A stretch of 64,000 nucleotides of DNA, taken from assembly GCF_003473485.1 (NCBI RefSeq), contig NC_053042.1, positions 14,218,501 through 14,282,500 on the forward strand, read 5' to 3'. Source of the stretch: Medicago truncatula (Eukaryota; Streptophyta; Magnoliopsida; Fabales; Fabaceae). A model generated the notes under the pieces. The model worked only from the letters and a program-made list of their open reading frames with translations. It searched no databases and had not been told where the DNA came from. Of this stretch, positions 34,124 through 46,502 are shown piece by piece. Each line of letters starts with the position of its first letter. The stretch's first letter is position 1. The position numbers and the translations under genes were made by a program.

Positions 34124-37100
34124 ATGAAACTCACACTTTCCCTCTTGTTCCTATCCCTCTCCCTAGTCCAAGGACTAAACCCCAAATGTGATGTCCAAGA
34201 CAATGGTTCAACACTCCAAGTAATCCATGTGTTCAGCCCATGTTCCCCATTTAGGCCATCAAAGCCACTGTCATGGGAAGAAAGTGTCCTCCAAATGCAA
34301 GCCAAAGACACAACTAGACTTCAATTCCTTGATAGTTTAGTAGCTAGAAAATCTATTGTACCTATTGCTTCTGGTAGACAAATCATACAGAGTCCAACTT
34401 ACATTGTTAGGGCTAAAATTGGTACTCCACCTCAAACTTTGCTTTTGGCTATGGATACTAGTAATGATGCTGCTTGGATTCCTTGTACTGCTTGTGATGG
34501 TTGTGCTTCAACTTTGTTTGCTCCTGAAAAATCAACTACATTTAAGAATGTTAGTTGTGCTGCTCCTGAATGCAAACAGGTATTTACTTCACTAACAAAG
34601 ACACATTTTTTTGTCAAGGTTTTCGTGACTAGGTATATTTTTATATTGGCGTAAATTTGATAAAATTATGATAGTACTATGATTTCGTGAAACTTTAAAA
34701 TGTAGTTTTTGTTAAAAAATTACGAAGGTTCATCTTGATTCTGATAATCTCATCACCGTGAATCTAAACATTGGAAGAAAATTATGGTTTTAAATTGTGG
34801 TTGTGGTCGTGACTTTGATATGGTGACACGATACAAATGATGCAATTGCAATTATCGTCACGATGTTGCTAAGACATCTAAAACTTTATAATGTTGCTAT
34901 AATTGTTTGCAAACCCTAATTTAAAAATCTGAGTTGATTTCAATTTCCAAGCTCTCACATCTATTTTTTATTTTGATTCTCTGCCTTTTTCTTCATAAAC
35001 ATTTTTTTCGGTGCAATGAATTATTTTTACTCCAAGGTATTTATTCTAATAATTTGCTAGTACCTTCATTAAAAATTGAAATATTTTGATTTTTGATTAT
35101 ATGCAAAATCTATTCATGGTTTTCATGTTTTGTTAACTAGCTAGTGGATTATGCATTATTAAAATCACAACAATTGTGGAATATTTGTTGAAAAAGGTAA
35201 TCTGTTTAATATATGATCATACTTTAAGAAAAGATGTGATTTGAATACTTTACAGTTTTTTATTTCGTAATCAGCATCATAACATAAGATACTATATTTT
35301 TATTTTGTAATCATATCCAAAGATACTCCTTATTTTGTCGATTGTCATATTTCTATTCTATTTTAAAATTTAAAACAATCACGTGACCTCAAATGCCACA
35401 AGGTACACATCGCTACTGTGAATGTTTTTGTACTCTAGTGAAGTGTACATAAAAATTTGTTTGAACTGGTGAAAGATTTGTTTTGAGGATGCCAATAAAA
35501 TTATTGAATCACTACATGATATTTAGTGTAGAAGTGAGCCAATTAAATTCTTCAAATTAATGGAATTTTTATATGATCCCTAAAAATTACTAAAATACTT
35601 GGTCACTTTGTTACGTGACAATTGTAAAACTAATTTGATCGACTAAAAGATAAAAGAATATCCTTCTGGTTGTATTTATAAGCAATTTTTTTTTATAACT
35701 GATGTGTTTGGATTATAATATATTTCAGATACATCAGTTATTATGTTTTAAAAAAAAAAAAATACATCTGTTATTTAATAAATCTAAAAAAACAAAAATA
35801 TTTATAAATATGATCGGAAAAAGTATTATATATCGTCGTAAAATAGAGCTTAAATTATCTTAGACAAACTACTTAAATTATCTTTACTTGGACAAAAGTT
35901 CACATGACATACAGCTTGGCACGAATCTTTTACCTTTACTTGCCGTTGAAGGGTAATTACTAGTTTCACAATGAAAGGGACTACAAGGAGAGATTATTTG
36001 ATCACATTGAAACGTGCAACTTTTGTCCCATTGTAGGTGGGGTTGACTTATATCCTAGCCCAATCTATGAATCCAAAATATTGAAAGCTATGTGCTCTCT
36101 ATGGCAGGCAAAGGTTCACGAGACTTGGAGTCTTCTAAAATCTAAATGCACTTTTTCCAATGATGTAATCATGGTTTAAAAATTGGATTGAAACCGTCGT
36201 ATTAATCGGTCAATAAAAATTGACCGATTTATCAGTTGGTTTATTTTCGACAGTTTTAAATTCTATTAGTTGAATTAGATTGATATGAGTTGAATAGATT
36301 GAATTGAATTCTAGTTGAATTAGATTGAACTAGGTTGAGTTGATTGAATTGTAAATGACGAAAAAATTCAAAAATCGATTAATACATTGGTTGGTTTATT
36401 CTGGTCTAATAACCATTGAATGGATTGAACCATGATCAGTCTTATTAATTCATTCTCCATCTCATTTTTGAAACATTGGTATTAATGTGAACATTTTATT
36501 TTGTTTCATTTTTCAGGTACCTAACCCTGGTTGTGGTGTGAGCTCATGCAATTTCAACCTAACCTATGGCAGTTCCTCTATTGCAGCTAACTTGGTACAA
36601 GACACTATTACCTTAGCCACCGACCCAGTTCCTAGCTACACATTCGGTTGTGTTTCAAAAACCACAGGCACCTCTGCCCCACCACAAGGTCTATTGGGCT
36701 TGGGCCGAGGCCCGTTGTCACTTTTGTCTCAAACCCAAAACCTCTATCAGTCCACATTCTCTTATTGCTTGCCAAGTTTCAAGTCTCTTAACTTCTCTGG
36801 GTCTTTGAGACTTGGACCTGTTGCTCAACCCAAGAGGATTAAGTATACCCCTCTTCTCAAGAATCCTAGACGATCATCACTCTATTATGTTAACTTGGAA
36901 GCAATTAGAGTTGGCCGAAAAGTCGTCGATATTCCACCAGCCGCATTGGCTTTTAATCCGACCACTGGAGCCGGTACCATCTTTGATTCAGGTAACACAC
37001 TTTTACCTAGTCCAACATAAAAATATACTCTTAGATGTCTAACACGTAGAATATTTGATTCAAATTTTTTTGAAGAAAGAAAATCAATTGAAAGTTCTAA

Positions 37101-37560
37101 TATTTACTTAAATGCATTATTTTGTTATAGAACAACATATAGAAATTCTAGTTACCATAATCATATAATAATTCTTTGTATTTATTGTTAAACATTACCA
37201 GGTACCGTGTTTACTCGGCTGGTTGCCCCGGTCTATGTCGCGGTCAGAGACGAGTTCCGGCGAAGAGTTGGGCCAAAGCTCACAGTGACATCCCTAGGAG
37301 GGTTTGACACATGCTACAATGTCCCAATAGTTGTACCCACAATAACATTCATATTCACCGGTATGAACGTGACATTGCCACAAGACAACATCCTTATACA
37401 TAGCACCGCAGGCAGCACCACGTGTTTGGCCATGGCGGGCGCACCCGATAATGTGAACTCGGTGTTGAACGTGATAGCCAACATGCAGCAACAAAACCAC
37501 CGTGTACTCTATGATGTCCCTAACTCTAGGGTTGGTGTTGCTCGTGAGCTATGTACTTAA
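34124..37560 (+). CDS. AED3: Apoplastic A1-family aspartyl protease, AED3-like (three exons)
   Basis: Exons 34124-34579, 36517-36991 and 37202-37560, all with GT/AG borders and matching phases, give 429 residues. The start is the ATG giving the signal peptide MKLTLSLLFLSLSLVQG; the longer upstream frame lacks an ATG. A short propeptide precedes the first catalytic motif MDTSNDAAWIPC (Asp111). The second, IFDSGT, spans the exon 2/3 junction (Asp309). Cysteine pairs typical of plant nepenthesin-like enzymes follow, and the protein ends VGVARELCT. The DTS triad in place of DTG, and the whole layout, match my memory of Arabidopsis AED3, an apoplastic protease induced in systemic immunity. It should act outside the cell. 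No GPI signal is visible. Intron 1 is 1937 bp and AT-rich, with no gene in it. The family is certain; the AED3 orthology is likely. Confidence 0.88.
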
Positions 37561-39245
37561 TAAAATGGTCGATACACATAATCTTTTGTCAATATGGCAT
37601 TAGAAAAGTTGTTTGGGTAATGGTAATATGGTACTCAATTTATATATTGAAGGGTATAATTTTTAGCATATGGTAAGGTTTGATTGTAACCACATGGTGT
37701 AAGATTTTGAGCTAAGAACTCCATATTGTATGTGGATTAAATTCATGTGAATTTCCAAAGTTAAGTTATATTTGTAGTTTTTGTAATGGTGAGTGTGTAT
37801 CACGGGTATATGTACCTCTAGCTAGCTAGCTAGCTAGATTTGTGTCTTTTTATTCAAGTTAGTTGAATTGATGAGACTTCAAAGTTTAATAAATAGTGCA
37901 ATAAGTTCACGGGTCATGGATTAAATTTTCTATTCTTTGTATGAATATGCAGCTCTGCTGGCATAACTGTTTAACTTTGTCACTTTAAAAATGGTGATGG
38001 CCAGTGACGTATCAAGGATTTCATCCAATAAATAAATAGTATATATTAATTTATCACCTATGTAGAATAAACACACATACAGCAAATAAATGATAATCGT
38101 TTTTTTTTATGGAAAATAAAAAATAATCCTTGTTAAATGTATATTTAGTTTCTAAAACTTTATAAAGTTTTCAATATATCATTTTTTTTTCATTAATTTA
38201 AAATTGGTACTCCTTGCAAAATTTAAGAGAGATTAAAACAACTATCCTGACAAAATGATTGTTGGTGTTGATTGAAAATATATATATTCAAGAAGTTCTA
38301 TATTGTTTAGAATTGTAAAGAAAAATATAGTACGAGATAAATAAGATTTTTTGAAGTGCAAAACAAAGAAGTGTAAGACAAATAAGGTGGTTTAGGCTAG
38401 AGAAAATTGATGGAAGAAACAATTCTGGCTTAAGAAATTTTGAAGTCAATCATGTGTTAATACAATCAGGATTATGCAAGGTGTTGATTAGTATACGAGC
38501 ATTAATCGACATTGATGCAAGGTGTGAAAATATGTCGGTGGTTGAAGAACTTTCTACCAACATGGAAGTTGCACCATAAGTTTTCAACATGTTTTTTCGA
38601 CATGTGGAAATTCTTGAGCGATTTAGCTTCGATTGAAATATACTCATTATGATGGAGCATGACAGTTCTTTTGAAATATGATTGTCAATGAAGACAGTGT
38701 GAAAATTCATTAAGTGGTTTAACTTCATATGATTATACTCTTTATGATGAAGTATGATAGTTCTTTTGAACTATGACTGCCAGTGACGACAATCGAAGAG
38801 GATATATCATATTCAATCAAGATGGAGACTATTGATGTTGGTTGAAGATATACATGTTGAAGACATGCTAAGTTGTTTAGAATAGTTAAGGAATAAGTAG
38901 TGCAAGATCTTATTCAAAAAAAAGTAGTGCAAGACAAGAAATTAGGTGCTTCCTACAATTGTTTACTTTCTTTTCTTGTCAAAATTTGTAGGCTACAAGT
39001 TTTTTTTTTTTTTTTTTGATAGTGCAAGACAAGTAGAATGATGTCTATATACATGATTTATTTATGTTACAAGATGTACCAGTCAAAAATACTTTAAATT
39101 AATATTCGACTATTAATAATTAAAAATACATTTTAGCCAATAAATTTGATAAAAAAAATATTTTAGGTAGAATTCGCACTCAAATTTTCTTAAATGACTT
39201 TTCTTTATTTATACTTTAATGTTTATTAAATAATTGAGTAACTTA
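37561..39245. other. 3' flank of the protease gene with a (CTAG)n run and an LTR-like relic
   Basis: A short ctagctagctagctag run lies near 37820-37838. At about 38258-38320 and 38830-38895 two related segments (ttggtgttgattgaaaatat and ttgatgttggttgaagatat, both leading to ttgtttagaat) bracket roughly 570 bp, suggesting a duplicated retroelement end. The minus-strand frame at 38450-38728 has no recognised domain. Confidence 0.35.
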
Positions 39246-39325
39246 ATTTCTTTTTAGGTGGTCAGGGTTCAAACACCAAACCTTGCATATATTATGCATT
39301 GTTCATATCAATTGAGTTAAAATGC
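39246..39325 (-). mobile_element. SINE fragment, minus strand
   Basis: The reverse complement reads ttaactcaattgatatgaac (A-box side), then tttggtgtttgaaccctg (B-box side), with the usual spacing. Only the tRNA-related half is clear. Confidence 0.5.
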
Positions 39326-39923
39326 GGTCAGAAGATATCCAATTAGAAAGAAAAAAAAAGCATAAAAAAGATTAGGCTTTGAAAAATGTTACATGGTACA
39401 CTATCTTTTAATAAAGTGCCACCATACTTTTCATCGATGTCTTATAATCATTATAAATTTAATTTTCGGTAGTTTTTTAACCATTGAGGAAATGATACTC
39501 ATTACCTCTGGAGCATTAGTTAAGGCCTTTAAATGAAAATTTATTGTGAAAATGTATGTAATCATGCATTGGAAATCAAAATTTTTGATTTTTTTATAAA
39601 GTAATTTCTTCTTCTAGAATCCTTAAAGAGTGTTCCACCTCGGAGGCACCCGTTAACAAGACCTAATCATTAATACTTCTTTATCTTAGCTCCTTTTCAA
39701 TAGTTCCTTTACTTGGTTAAATTATATTTATAATTATAATCAGAATCTAACAAATAAAGTCATTCTTGTCAGAAAAAAAAAAATTAAAGTCAATGAATTC
39801 CATTATCAGCTGCTTCAGAGTGAAGTATGAAGAATATTGTTGGCGCGTGAGGAGAAAATAAAACAGTAAGATGATAAGCAAAAATATATTTATGTATAAT
39901 ATAAACTATAAATGAACAACAAA

Positions 39924-39940
39924 GCTGGAATAGCTCAGTT

Positions 39941-39973
<33 letters not shown>

Positions 39974-39997
39974 GAGGTTCAACCCCTCCTTCTAGCG
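39924..39997 (+). tRNA. trnN-GUU: tRNA-Asn (anticodon GTT)
   Basis: A full cloverleaf can be drawn. The acceptor stem GCTGGAA pairs with TTCTAGC (one G-T). The D arm is GCTC…GAGC, the anticodon stem TGTGG/CCACA with loop CTGTTAA, and the T arm GGAGG TTCAACC CCTCC. The discriminator base is G, and there is no intron. The internal A and B boxes are intact, so RNA polymerase III transcription is expected. The sequence is the ordinary nuclear type. Its last 17 bases are the start of an exact tandem repeat (39981-40379). Confidence 0.96.
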
Positions 39998-40379
39998 AAT
40001 TTTTCATTTATGGAATTATGTGAAATTTTATTTTTACTTTGAAAATCCAATAAACGACGCTAGTTTTATAACCTAGAAATCCTGTGATTTATGGCATATA
40101 GAACTCTGTGATTAACCCCTCCTTCTAGCGAATTTTTCATTTATGGAATTATGTGAAATTTTATTTTTACTTTGAAAATCCAATAAACGACGCTAGTTTT
40201 ATAACCTAGAAATCCTGTGATTTATGGCATATAGAACTCTGTGATTAACCCCTCCTTCTAGCGAATTTTTCATTTATGGAATTATGTGAAATTTTATTTT
40301 TACTTTGAAAATCCAATAAACGACGCTAGTTTTATAACCTAGAAATCCTGTGATTTATGGCATATAGAACTCTGTGATT
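39981..40379. repeat. Exact 3 x 133-bp tandem repeat that includes the tRNA-Asn 3' end
   Basis: The units start at 39981, 40114 and 40247, each beginning aacccctccttctagcg (the 3' T-arm strand, acceptor strand and discriminator) and ending ctctgtgatt. The three units appear identical by eye and total 399 bp. Only the first is attached to a complete tRNA. Confidence 0.95.
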
Positions 40380-40769
40380 GTCTCAATGACCTACAAAAAA
40401 ATCCTCCATAATCTCTGCCTTCATTCTCTACTTCTCAAGTTTTGGCAAGTAGCAAGTGATGTTAGTTGTGATCATTGTTGTTAGGATTAATCATTGTTTG
40501 AACCATGTAATATAAAAGAGATGACCTATTTATCCTTGGACTCCCCCAACAAATATTTTACTATAATCTTATATATCTATGATTAACATATTTAGAGAAC
40601 TATGAAGACAATTACAAGAAACAAAAAACAAGCATATCCCTTCATTTGTTAATTAATTGAAGAGAAGGTTAAAATCAACCATCTACAATTAAAGTCAATT
40701 AGGAGAGATTATCTCTTCACTAGTTAGGTGAATTACAAAGATGTGATACACATAAATCTCTATATATCA

Positions 40770-43700
40770 TTAGCTTCTTCCAATTCTCAATGATGAATCA
40801 ACATCAACATCTTTATCTTTATCTTTATTATTAACATTTGCAAAGATCCTAGCAATTTCAAGTTGTGTATTAGCAATAATTTCAGTTCTCTTGATTTCCA
40901 TTTCTCCTCTCTTTGCCTCAGCTTCAACTCTCATCTTCTCTATCTCTTTCAATGTCTCCATTCTTGTTTGTTCTGACCTTACTACCACCTCTGCTACCCA
41001 CCTTATGCTTTCTGCTATTCCCATTGTTTCTTTCTTTTGCCTCTTGTTGTTATTGTTCTCTGTTCTCATTCTCCTCTTTTTGCTTCTTTGCTCGTCTTTT
41101 TCGCTGTAAAGCGCAGGCGTGCTGCTATCGGTTTCCAATGGATTCTTGTTAGCTATATGGTCAGATGACTTAGTTTCTATTTCATCTTCCTGTCAATATG
41201 TAATTGTCGCGCCATTTTTCGGACGTCAAAGGCCATTTGATTAGCTTTTGACTCACTTTTTATCTCACGACTGAACAAATTTTTTTTAAGGGGAAAAAGT
41301 TCCAAACCACCCATTTTAAAGAGATTTAGGGTTCGGGGGTTGGTTATATTTAGGGAAGGTATTAGCACCCTAAATATTCGTAGTACTCTACGAGAACCTC
41401 TTGATTTTATTTAACTTTTTGTGCTTAAACTTGCTTGCTTTTAAAAAGATGAAAATGGAATTGAAAGATGAATTGAAAAGGAAAAAGAAAATTGATTTTA
41501 ATTGAAGAGGCAAAAGAAAATTGTTTTTTAGTTGATAATTGAAAAGAGAAAAAAGAAAATTGTTTTTTAATTGATAATTGAAAAGAGAAAAAAGAAAATT
41601 GTTTTTTAATTGATAATTGAAAAGAGAAAAAAGAAAATTGTTTTTTAATTGATTTGGAAGGACAAGGTCCTCTGCCTACGTACCCGTGAGGGATCAAAAC
41701 CTCGTAGTTCGGGGTAGAAATTGACGTTTGATTTGTTGAGTGTTTTTTTATTAGTTTTGAAAAAGGTTTTGAAATAAAAAGCCAAGTGGCAAATGAGAAT
41801 TGATTTGTGTTTTTTAGATTGAAAGAAATTGACTTGAAGTTGAATTAGAATTGATTTGAAATTTGATTAAGAAAAATAAAATAAAAAGACGGTCACTTGA
41901 TTTAAGATCAAGGTTTACTGTGAAAAGTTCTTTTTATGAATTTTTGATATTTGAATGTTTTTGAATAATGATATGAAAATTATATAAGCAGAATGAGAAA
42001 AATGAAGTTGAGCTGAATTGTGAAGTTATTTTAACATGGACCAGAATATTCTGGAGAACAATTAAATTAAACAAAAATAAATAAATATTAACAGTTAAGT
42101 TTGGACCAGAGCACTCTGGATTAACAAAAATATAATATTAACAGTTAATTTAGGACCAGAGCACTCTGGATTAATTTAATTAACAAGGACCAGATCGTTC
42201 TGGAGAATAATTAAATTAAACAAAAATATAATATTAACAATTAATTAGGACCAGAGCACTCTGGATTAATTTAATTAACAAGGACCAGATTGTTCTGGAG
42301 AATAATTAAATTAAACAAAAATATAATATTAACAATTAATTAGGACCAGAGCACTCTGGATTAATTTAATTAACAAGGACCAGATTGTTCTGGAGAATAA
42401 TTAAATTAAACAAAAATATAATATTAACAGTTAATTAGGACCAGAGCACTCTGGATTGACAGATAGAGCGAGAATTAAAATGCATGAAAAAAGAAATTAG
42501 AAAAATGAGATGCTGGGAGTGTGTGAGCAGTAAAAGGGGGGGTGCAGAAAATAAAACGAAAGGGATTTGGGCCTTGGGTGAGGCCAGGCGCGTGTGGGCC
42601 TGGAATAGACTGGTTCAGACCGGTTCCAAGGTTGAACCGGTTCAGTCTAGCATTATAAATAGGCATCTCCGGTTTTTTTTATCATTTTTTATTTTTCCTT
42701 CTCTCTCTTCTCTTATCTTAGAGAGAGAAGCTCTCCCTTCTCTCTTCCCTTTCTTCATCTTCTCCGGCCAGGTTGGGCCTTCCGGCGCGGCGACCGGCGA
42801 GTCATCGCGGCGGCGCCACCGCGCCGGAGTTAAAAACTTCTCTTTTTTTTATTTTTTCGTCCTCTCTCCTTCTTTTCACTCACTCTTTCTGATTTTTGAA
42901 CCCAAAAATTATTTTTACTAAGCGGTTTGACCTAGATCTAAGGAAAGAAATACTACCTTTTGGTAGATCCGGTTTGAATTCGAAACCGGAAGTGGTACGG
43001 TTTGGATTTGATGGTTTGTTGTACTAGGGTTATGTTTTATGACGGTTTGGTGATGGTTACTGAGTTTGATCTTGTTATTACGTGTTTGTGGGTTGATTGG
43101 TGTTGAGTTACGGCTGTTTTTAAGGTTTGTTTGTGACTTGTGTTGGTAACTGATGTTATAGCGCTGACAGTTGTTGATATGGCGGTACGGTGTTGAATTA
43201 TGGTTTTGGTGTTTGGAATTTTTGTGTTACTGGACTCTGTTGATTTCTTGCAGGTGAGAATTGTTGTGTCTGTGTGCTTAGCCGTGGAATGTTTCTCTTG
43301 TTGGGCCCCCCCTTTTGGCTGGTTTGTGGTTTTGTATTTATAGAACTGGATTGGAGACATGGAACTTGTTAAAGGACAGACAGCAACTGCCTTGGCTTGG
43401 GATTAAGGGGACATGAATGGGCTGGCGACAGCTGTGTGGATTGGAACAAAAATATGATATTTTTGGACATAAAAAATAAATAATAATAAAAAGGAAAAAA
43501 TAGAAAGACTAAAAATAAAATCTAAATGAGTTAATTAAATTAAAAGGAATTTAAATAAAAGATGGAAACTAAAAAAAAAAGATAAAAAATGAAAATTGGG
43601 AGAAGAGGGCCCGACTCGGAATCAACTATGAGGTATTTTAAAATACCTCCCTGCCGAATTTTTATTGAAAGGCTGAGACCGTCGGAGCTAAATGACACGT

Positions 43701-44369
43701 GTCAGTGCTGTTTTAGGTCAAAAATTGGGGTATGACAGTAATCATAAATATTTATATTTCACATTTTCACCACATTGTAATTAAATTTTCAGAAGTAATA
43801 TTGTCATGTACAAAGACAGTGAAATATATATAATTGGAGATATATGTAAAATTTGTCAATGCAATCAATGTATAGTAAACTCGAATATTTTTGGGAGAAT
43901 GAATATTTTCATGGTAAAGTTTTATATGACTTTACCATTGAAAACCTTTTGTACCTTTATACTATCAATATTTAAAGTCTTAGTTTTTTTTTTCTTTTCT
44001 TTTGATGGATAGAATCTTTGTTAATGATGACCAATTATTCAGCAGCATTCTACGTAAAAGCATCCTAAGTAAAGCACTAAGGTACTTTCCAACATATGCA
44101 CTAATTTTTTTTAAAACATATATAGGATGAGAGTGCTAATTTGGTTTAATGTCAACTTCACATGCATAATAGTATATGGTTAAAATAAATGGATGTATAG
44201 TTAAGTGAAGCAATGTTTTAGCTTAAGTTTGGTATCACTGTAGATATATCAAAATTATGGGACAACACCATGATTCTGACATACCTACTGTAATACCAAA
44301 CATACACTTAATGCGTATAATGGAAGACTTGAGTCACCCACTTACCAATTTACTTATAATGTTCAATCC

Positions 44370-44417
<48 letters not shown>

Positions 44418-45789
44418 TATTTTATTTTCTTCATGCAAGTAGTGATTGTCTCACTTGTCTAAGCAAGGAAAATCAATAAAAAAAAAACTCATTCGAAGGA
44501 TAAACATAATTGTTCAAAATCATAAATAAATACATTACATTTCTTTGCATATAGAGTGTGTGAGTTTTGCCATCAAACTCTTTAAAATAAATAAATAAAA
44601 CCTCACATTTCTTTAAGTTCAAAGAAGAACAAGCAATGTTCTTCATAGGTCTTATGCATGAATTGTTTCACTCATATAATTAAGTAGAAAAAGAAGAAAA
44701 AAAATGAACAGAAATTCACAATTATTGGGAATAACGCAAGTCTCACATCGGATAGATAAGACTCTTGAGAAGAGTTTATAAAGAGGATACAATTTTCACC
44801 TTACAAGCTGGTTTTTTAAGGATGAGTTAGGCCCCAAATTTCAACAACAATAACAAATTTGAATTACAAATTGAAATTAGAAATGCAAAAAATAAAATAA
44901 AAAAAAAAAAAATTGGTCTTCAACTTAGACAACTTTAATATTTAACAAGAGAATTAAAGACAAATTTTACAAAAGATGAGAAGAATTCATGATCATAGAA
45001 TGAACAAAAAGAAATTAAGATTAAATATATTTTCAGTTTCCAAATTTTTTTTAATGTCTATGTACCTACTTTTTACTCCTAAAAATAAAATAAAAAATTA
45101 CATGCTTTTAGTCCCTTGAACAAGCAATTTTGCAATTTGGAAGGTTTGAACAATGATTAAAATAAAATTCAATATAGATTAGAGTAAAAACATAATTAAC
45201 TCAAGCAAAACTATGTCATTTAGTAGTTAAAATCTACCTTGATTAATTTATCAACACCATTTGATCCATGAGAGTTTTGAGCAGTTGTAATAGGTGGAGG
45301 AACAAGTGGCTGATGAGCTTCTTCATGTGCATGTGACATAACAAGTGATGATGGTTCCAACAAAACCAAACCTGCTTGATTATTGTTTAGTGTTGTTGTA
45401 GATAATTGTCCTGTCCCACGTAGAAGAAGATCAAGTCTAGAATATAAAGGCCAAGATGAAACATCTGAACTAGCTGATTCTGATCTATACCTTTTCTTCA
45501 TTGACTCAATCTTATTCTTACACTGTGTTTGTGTCTTTGGTGACTTAGTTGAGTTTGATCTTGATGAAACATGTTTTGCAACATCTTCCCAATCTTGTCC
45601 TTTGAGTTTTGCTCTATTTCTAAGTACCCATTTTGATTCATATGCTTCAAGAAGTGTTGTAACTGCTCCTTCACTCCATTCATCTCTTTTTAGTCTCTCA
45701 TTTCCACTACCAATAATATTGTTTTGTAATTTTCTTGGTGATTCTTGGTTTTGTTGAATTTGATCTTTGTTTTCTATTTTTTCATTCAT
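40770..45789 (-). CDS. Trihelix transcription factor, SIP1/ASIL type (two exons)
   Basis: Exon 1 is 45789 down to 45238 (184 codons, donor AAG|GTAGAT). Exon 2 is 41189 down to 40770 (acceptor ATTGACAG|GAA). Both are in phase 0, giving 323 residues. The trihelix DNA-binding domain (about 35-105) shows the spaced tryptophans Trp38, Trp54 and Trp67 and the basic stretch CKNKIESMKKRYR. A fourth helix, WPLYSRLDLLL (113-123), follows. Exon 2 carries a basic, likely nuclear-localising run (KKRRMRTENNNNKRQKK) and the long charged coiled coil of the family (ESIRWVAEVVVRSEQTRMET onward). The protein should act in the nucleus as a DNA-binding regulator, often a repressor in this clade. The 4048-bp intron contains a 2.5-kb solo LTR on the opposite strand, a (TA)n run and another repeat. 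A tatataaa motif near 45934-45941 (minus) is a plausible TATA box. The exon pairing is inferred from phase and family content. Confidence 0.85.
41507..41655. repeat. ~42-bp tandem repeat inside the solo LTR
   Basis: The unit attgttttttaattgataat-tgaaaagagaaaaaagaaa occurs about three and a half times in a row. Confidence 0.8.
42038..42459. repeat. Alternating palindromic repeat array inside the solo LTR
   Basis: Two palindromic words, ggaccagagcactctgga and ggaccagattgttctgga, alternate with AT-rich spacers (taatttaattaacaa; ataattaaattaaacaaaaa). They build a roughly 110-bp unit, present about three times plus variants. Each word is an inverted repeat CCAGA-N4-TCTGG. Confidence 0.85.
44373..44413. 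repeat. (TA)n microsatellite in the trihelix intron
   Basis: About 20 TA dinucleotides in a row. Confidence 0.95.
44735..44835 (+). mobile_element. Legume dispersed repeat ('cacatcgg … gagttaggcccc' type)
   Basis: The words agtctcacatcgg, gagtttataaag, caccttacaagctggttttt and gagttaggcccc occur in order. The same order is seen, inverted, at 61490-61830, and again at 63590-63870. This looks like a small LTR/TRIM-type retroelement terminus. Confidence 0.5.
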
Positions 45790-45924
45790 TTCTTTTGACC
45801 ATAATAATATCCTCCATCTACTATAAACTTTTTAACATCTTGTTACAAAGTTTCTTGCTCACATGAGGCTAAGAATATGAAAGGGTCATAATAAGAGAGA
45901 GATAGCCACTAGCATTATGGAATT

Positions 45925-45945
45925 TTATTTTTATATAAAAAAGAA
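45925..45945 (-). promoter_or_regulatory. Possible TATA box of the trihelix gene
   Basis: On the minus strand the region reads ttttttatataaaaataaa, about 145 bases before the ATG at 45789. Confidence 0.3.
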
Positions 45946-46502
45946 AAGAATGGCTATGAAAAAAAATGGTTCACTTTTTTGTCAAATAAGTTAATGATGT
46001 CAATGCCTTAACTTTTCTACTTTATTTTTCTTGCTTTTTGTTGTGTGGAAGAGAGGTTGTGTATGATGGTGTACTATGATTGTGAGCAATATATAATGTA
46101 GGTTGGTTTTTAGGTTTTTTTTGGTTGATTTTATTTGGATGTTAGCGTTGTTATGAAGCCAACCAAGACATCCACTCGACCTAGCACAAGGGTCATATGG
46201 TAGTGGTGGGTCTATCACATGGTCCTGTCACCCATTTCCTTTGAAACTAATTTCAACCAAAAATATATTTGTATAACTATTTTATAATAAGTTTTGAGAC
46301 AGCCCTTTTTATTTTTATATATTTTTTTTTGTATATTTTTTGTTGTTCTATAAATTATTTTAAAAATGGTTGTTTAAATATCATACCTCAATTTTGATAG
46401 AGTAAACATTTTCCCACCTCAACCTTGAAGTCATTTAGAATGTACACATTTGAAAAATATATCATTTTTTTCATCTTAATGTGTGTGCTTCTAAATAAAG
46501 AT

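Larger units (their letters stand above)
41205..43737 (+). mobile_element. Solo LTR of an Ogre-like Ty3/gypsy retrotransposon
   Basis: The segment starts TGTCGCGCC and ends GGGGTATGACA. It is flanked by the same five bases gtaat on both sides (41200-41204 and 43738-43742), so this is one complete LTR left by recombination. The words ggggaaaaag…ggttcgggggttgg and gggaaggtattagcaccc are characteristic of the 5' part of Ogre LTRs as I recall them. A TATA-type attataaatag at about 42652 on the plus strand, followed by a pyrimidine-rich and then GC-rich stretch (42760-42830), supports plus orientation. No gag or pol is present. It lies in the trihelix intron, antisense to that gene. Confidence 0.85.

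Noticed and set aside
41507..42459. Regularly spaced repeats that might look like a CRISPR array
   Set aside because: Spacers are themselves repeated, the host is a plant, and the repeats lie inside an LTR bounded by target duplications.
42484..42921. 145-codon frame in the solo LTR
   Set aside because: It spans the LTR promoter and leader region, has low-complexity Ser/Phe/Arg composition and no domain.
43037..43360. 107-codon Thr/Lys-rich minus-strand frame in the solo LTR
   Set aside because: Its biased composition comes from repeated tgttg/ggttt words; no domain, and it lies within a non-coding LTR.
45383..45757. 124-codon frame antisense to trihelix exon 1
   Set aside because: Shadow of the trihelix coding strand; rich in Ser/Leu/Phe/Cys without a domain.
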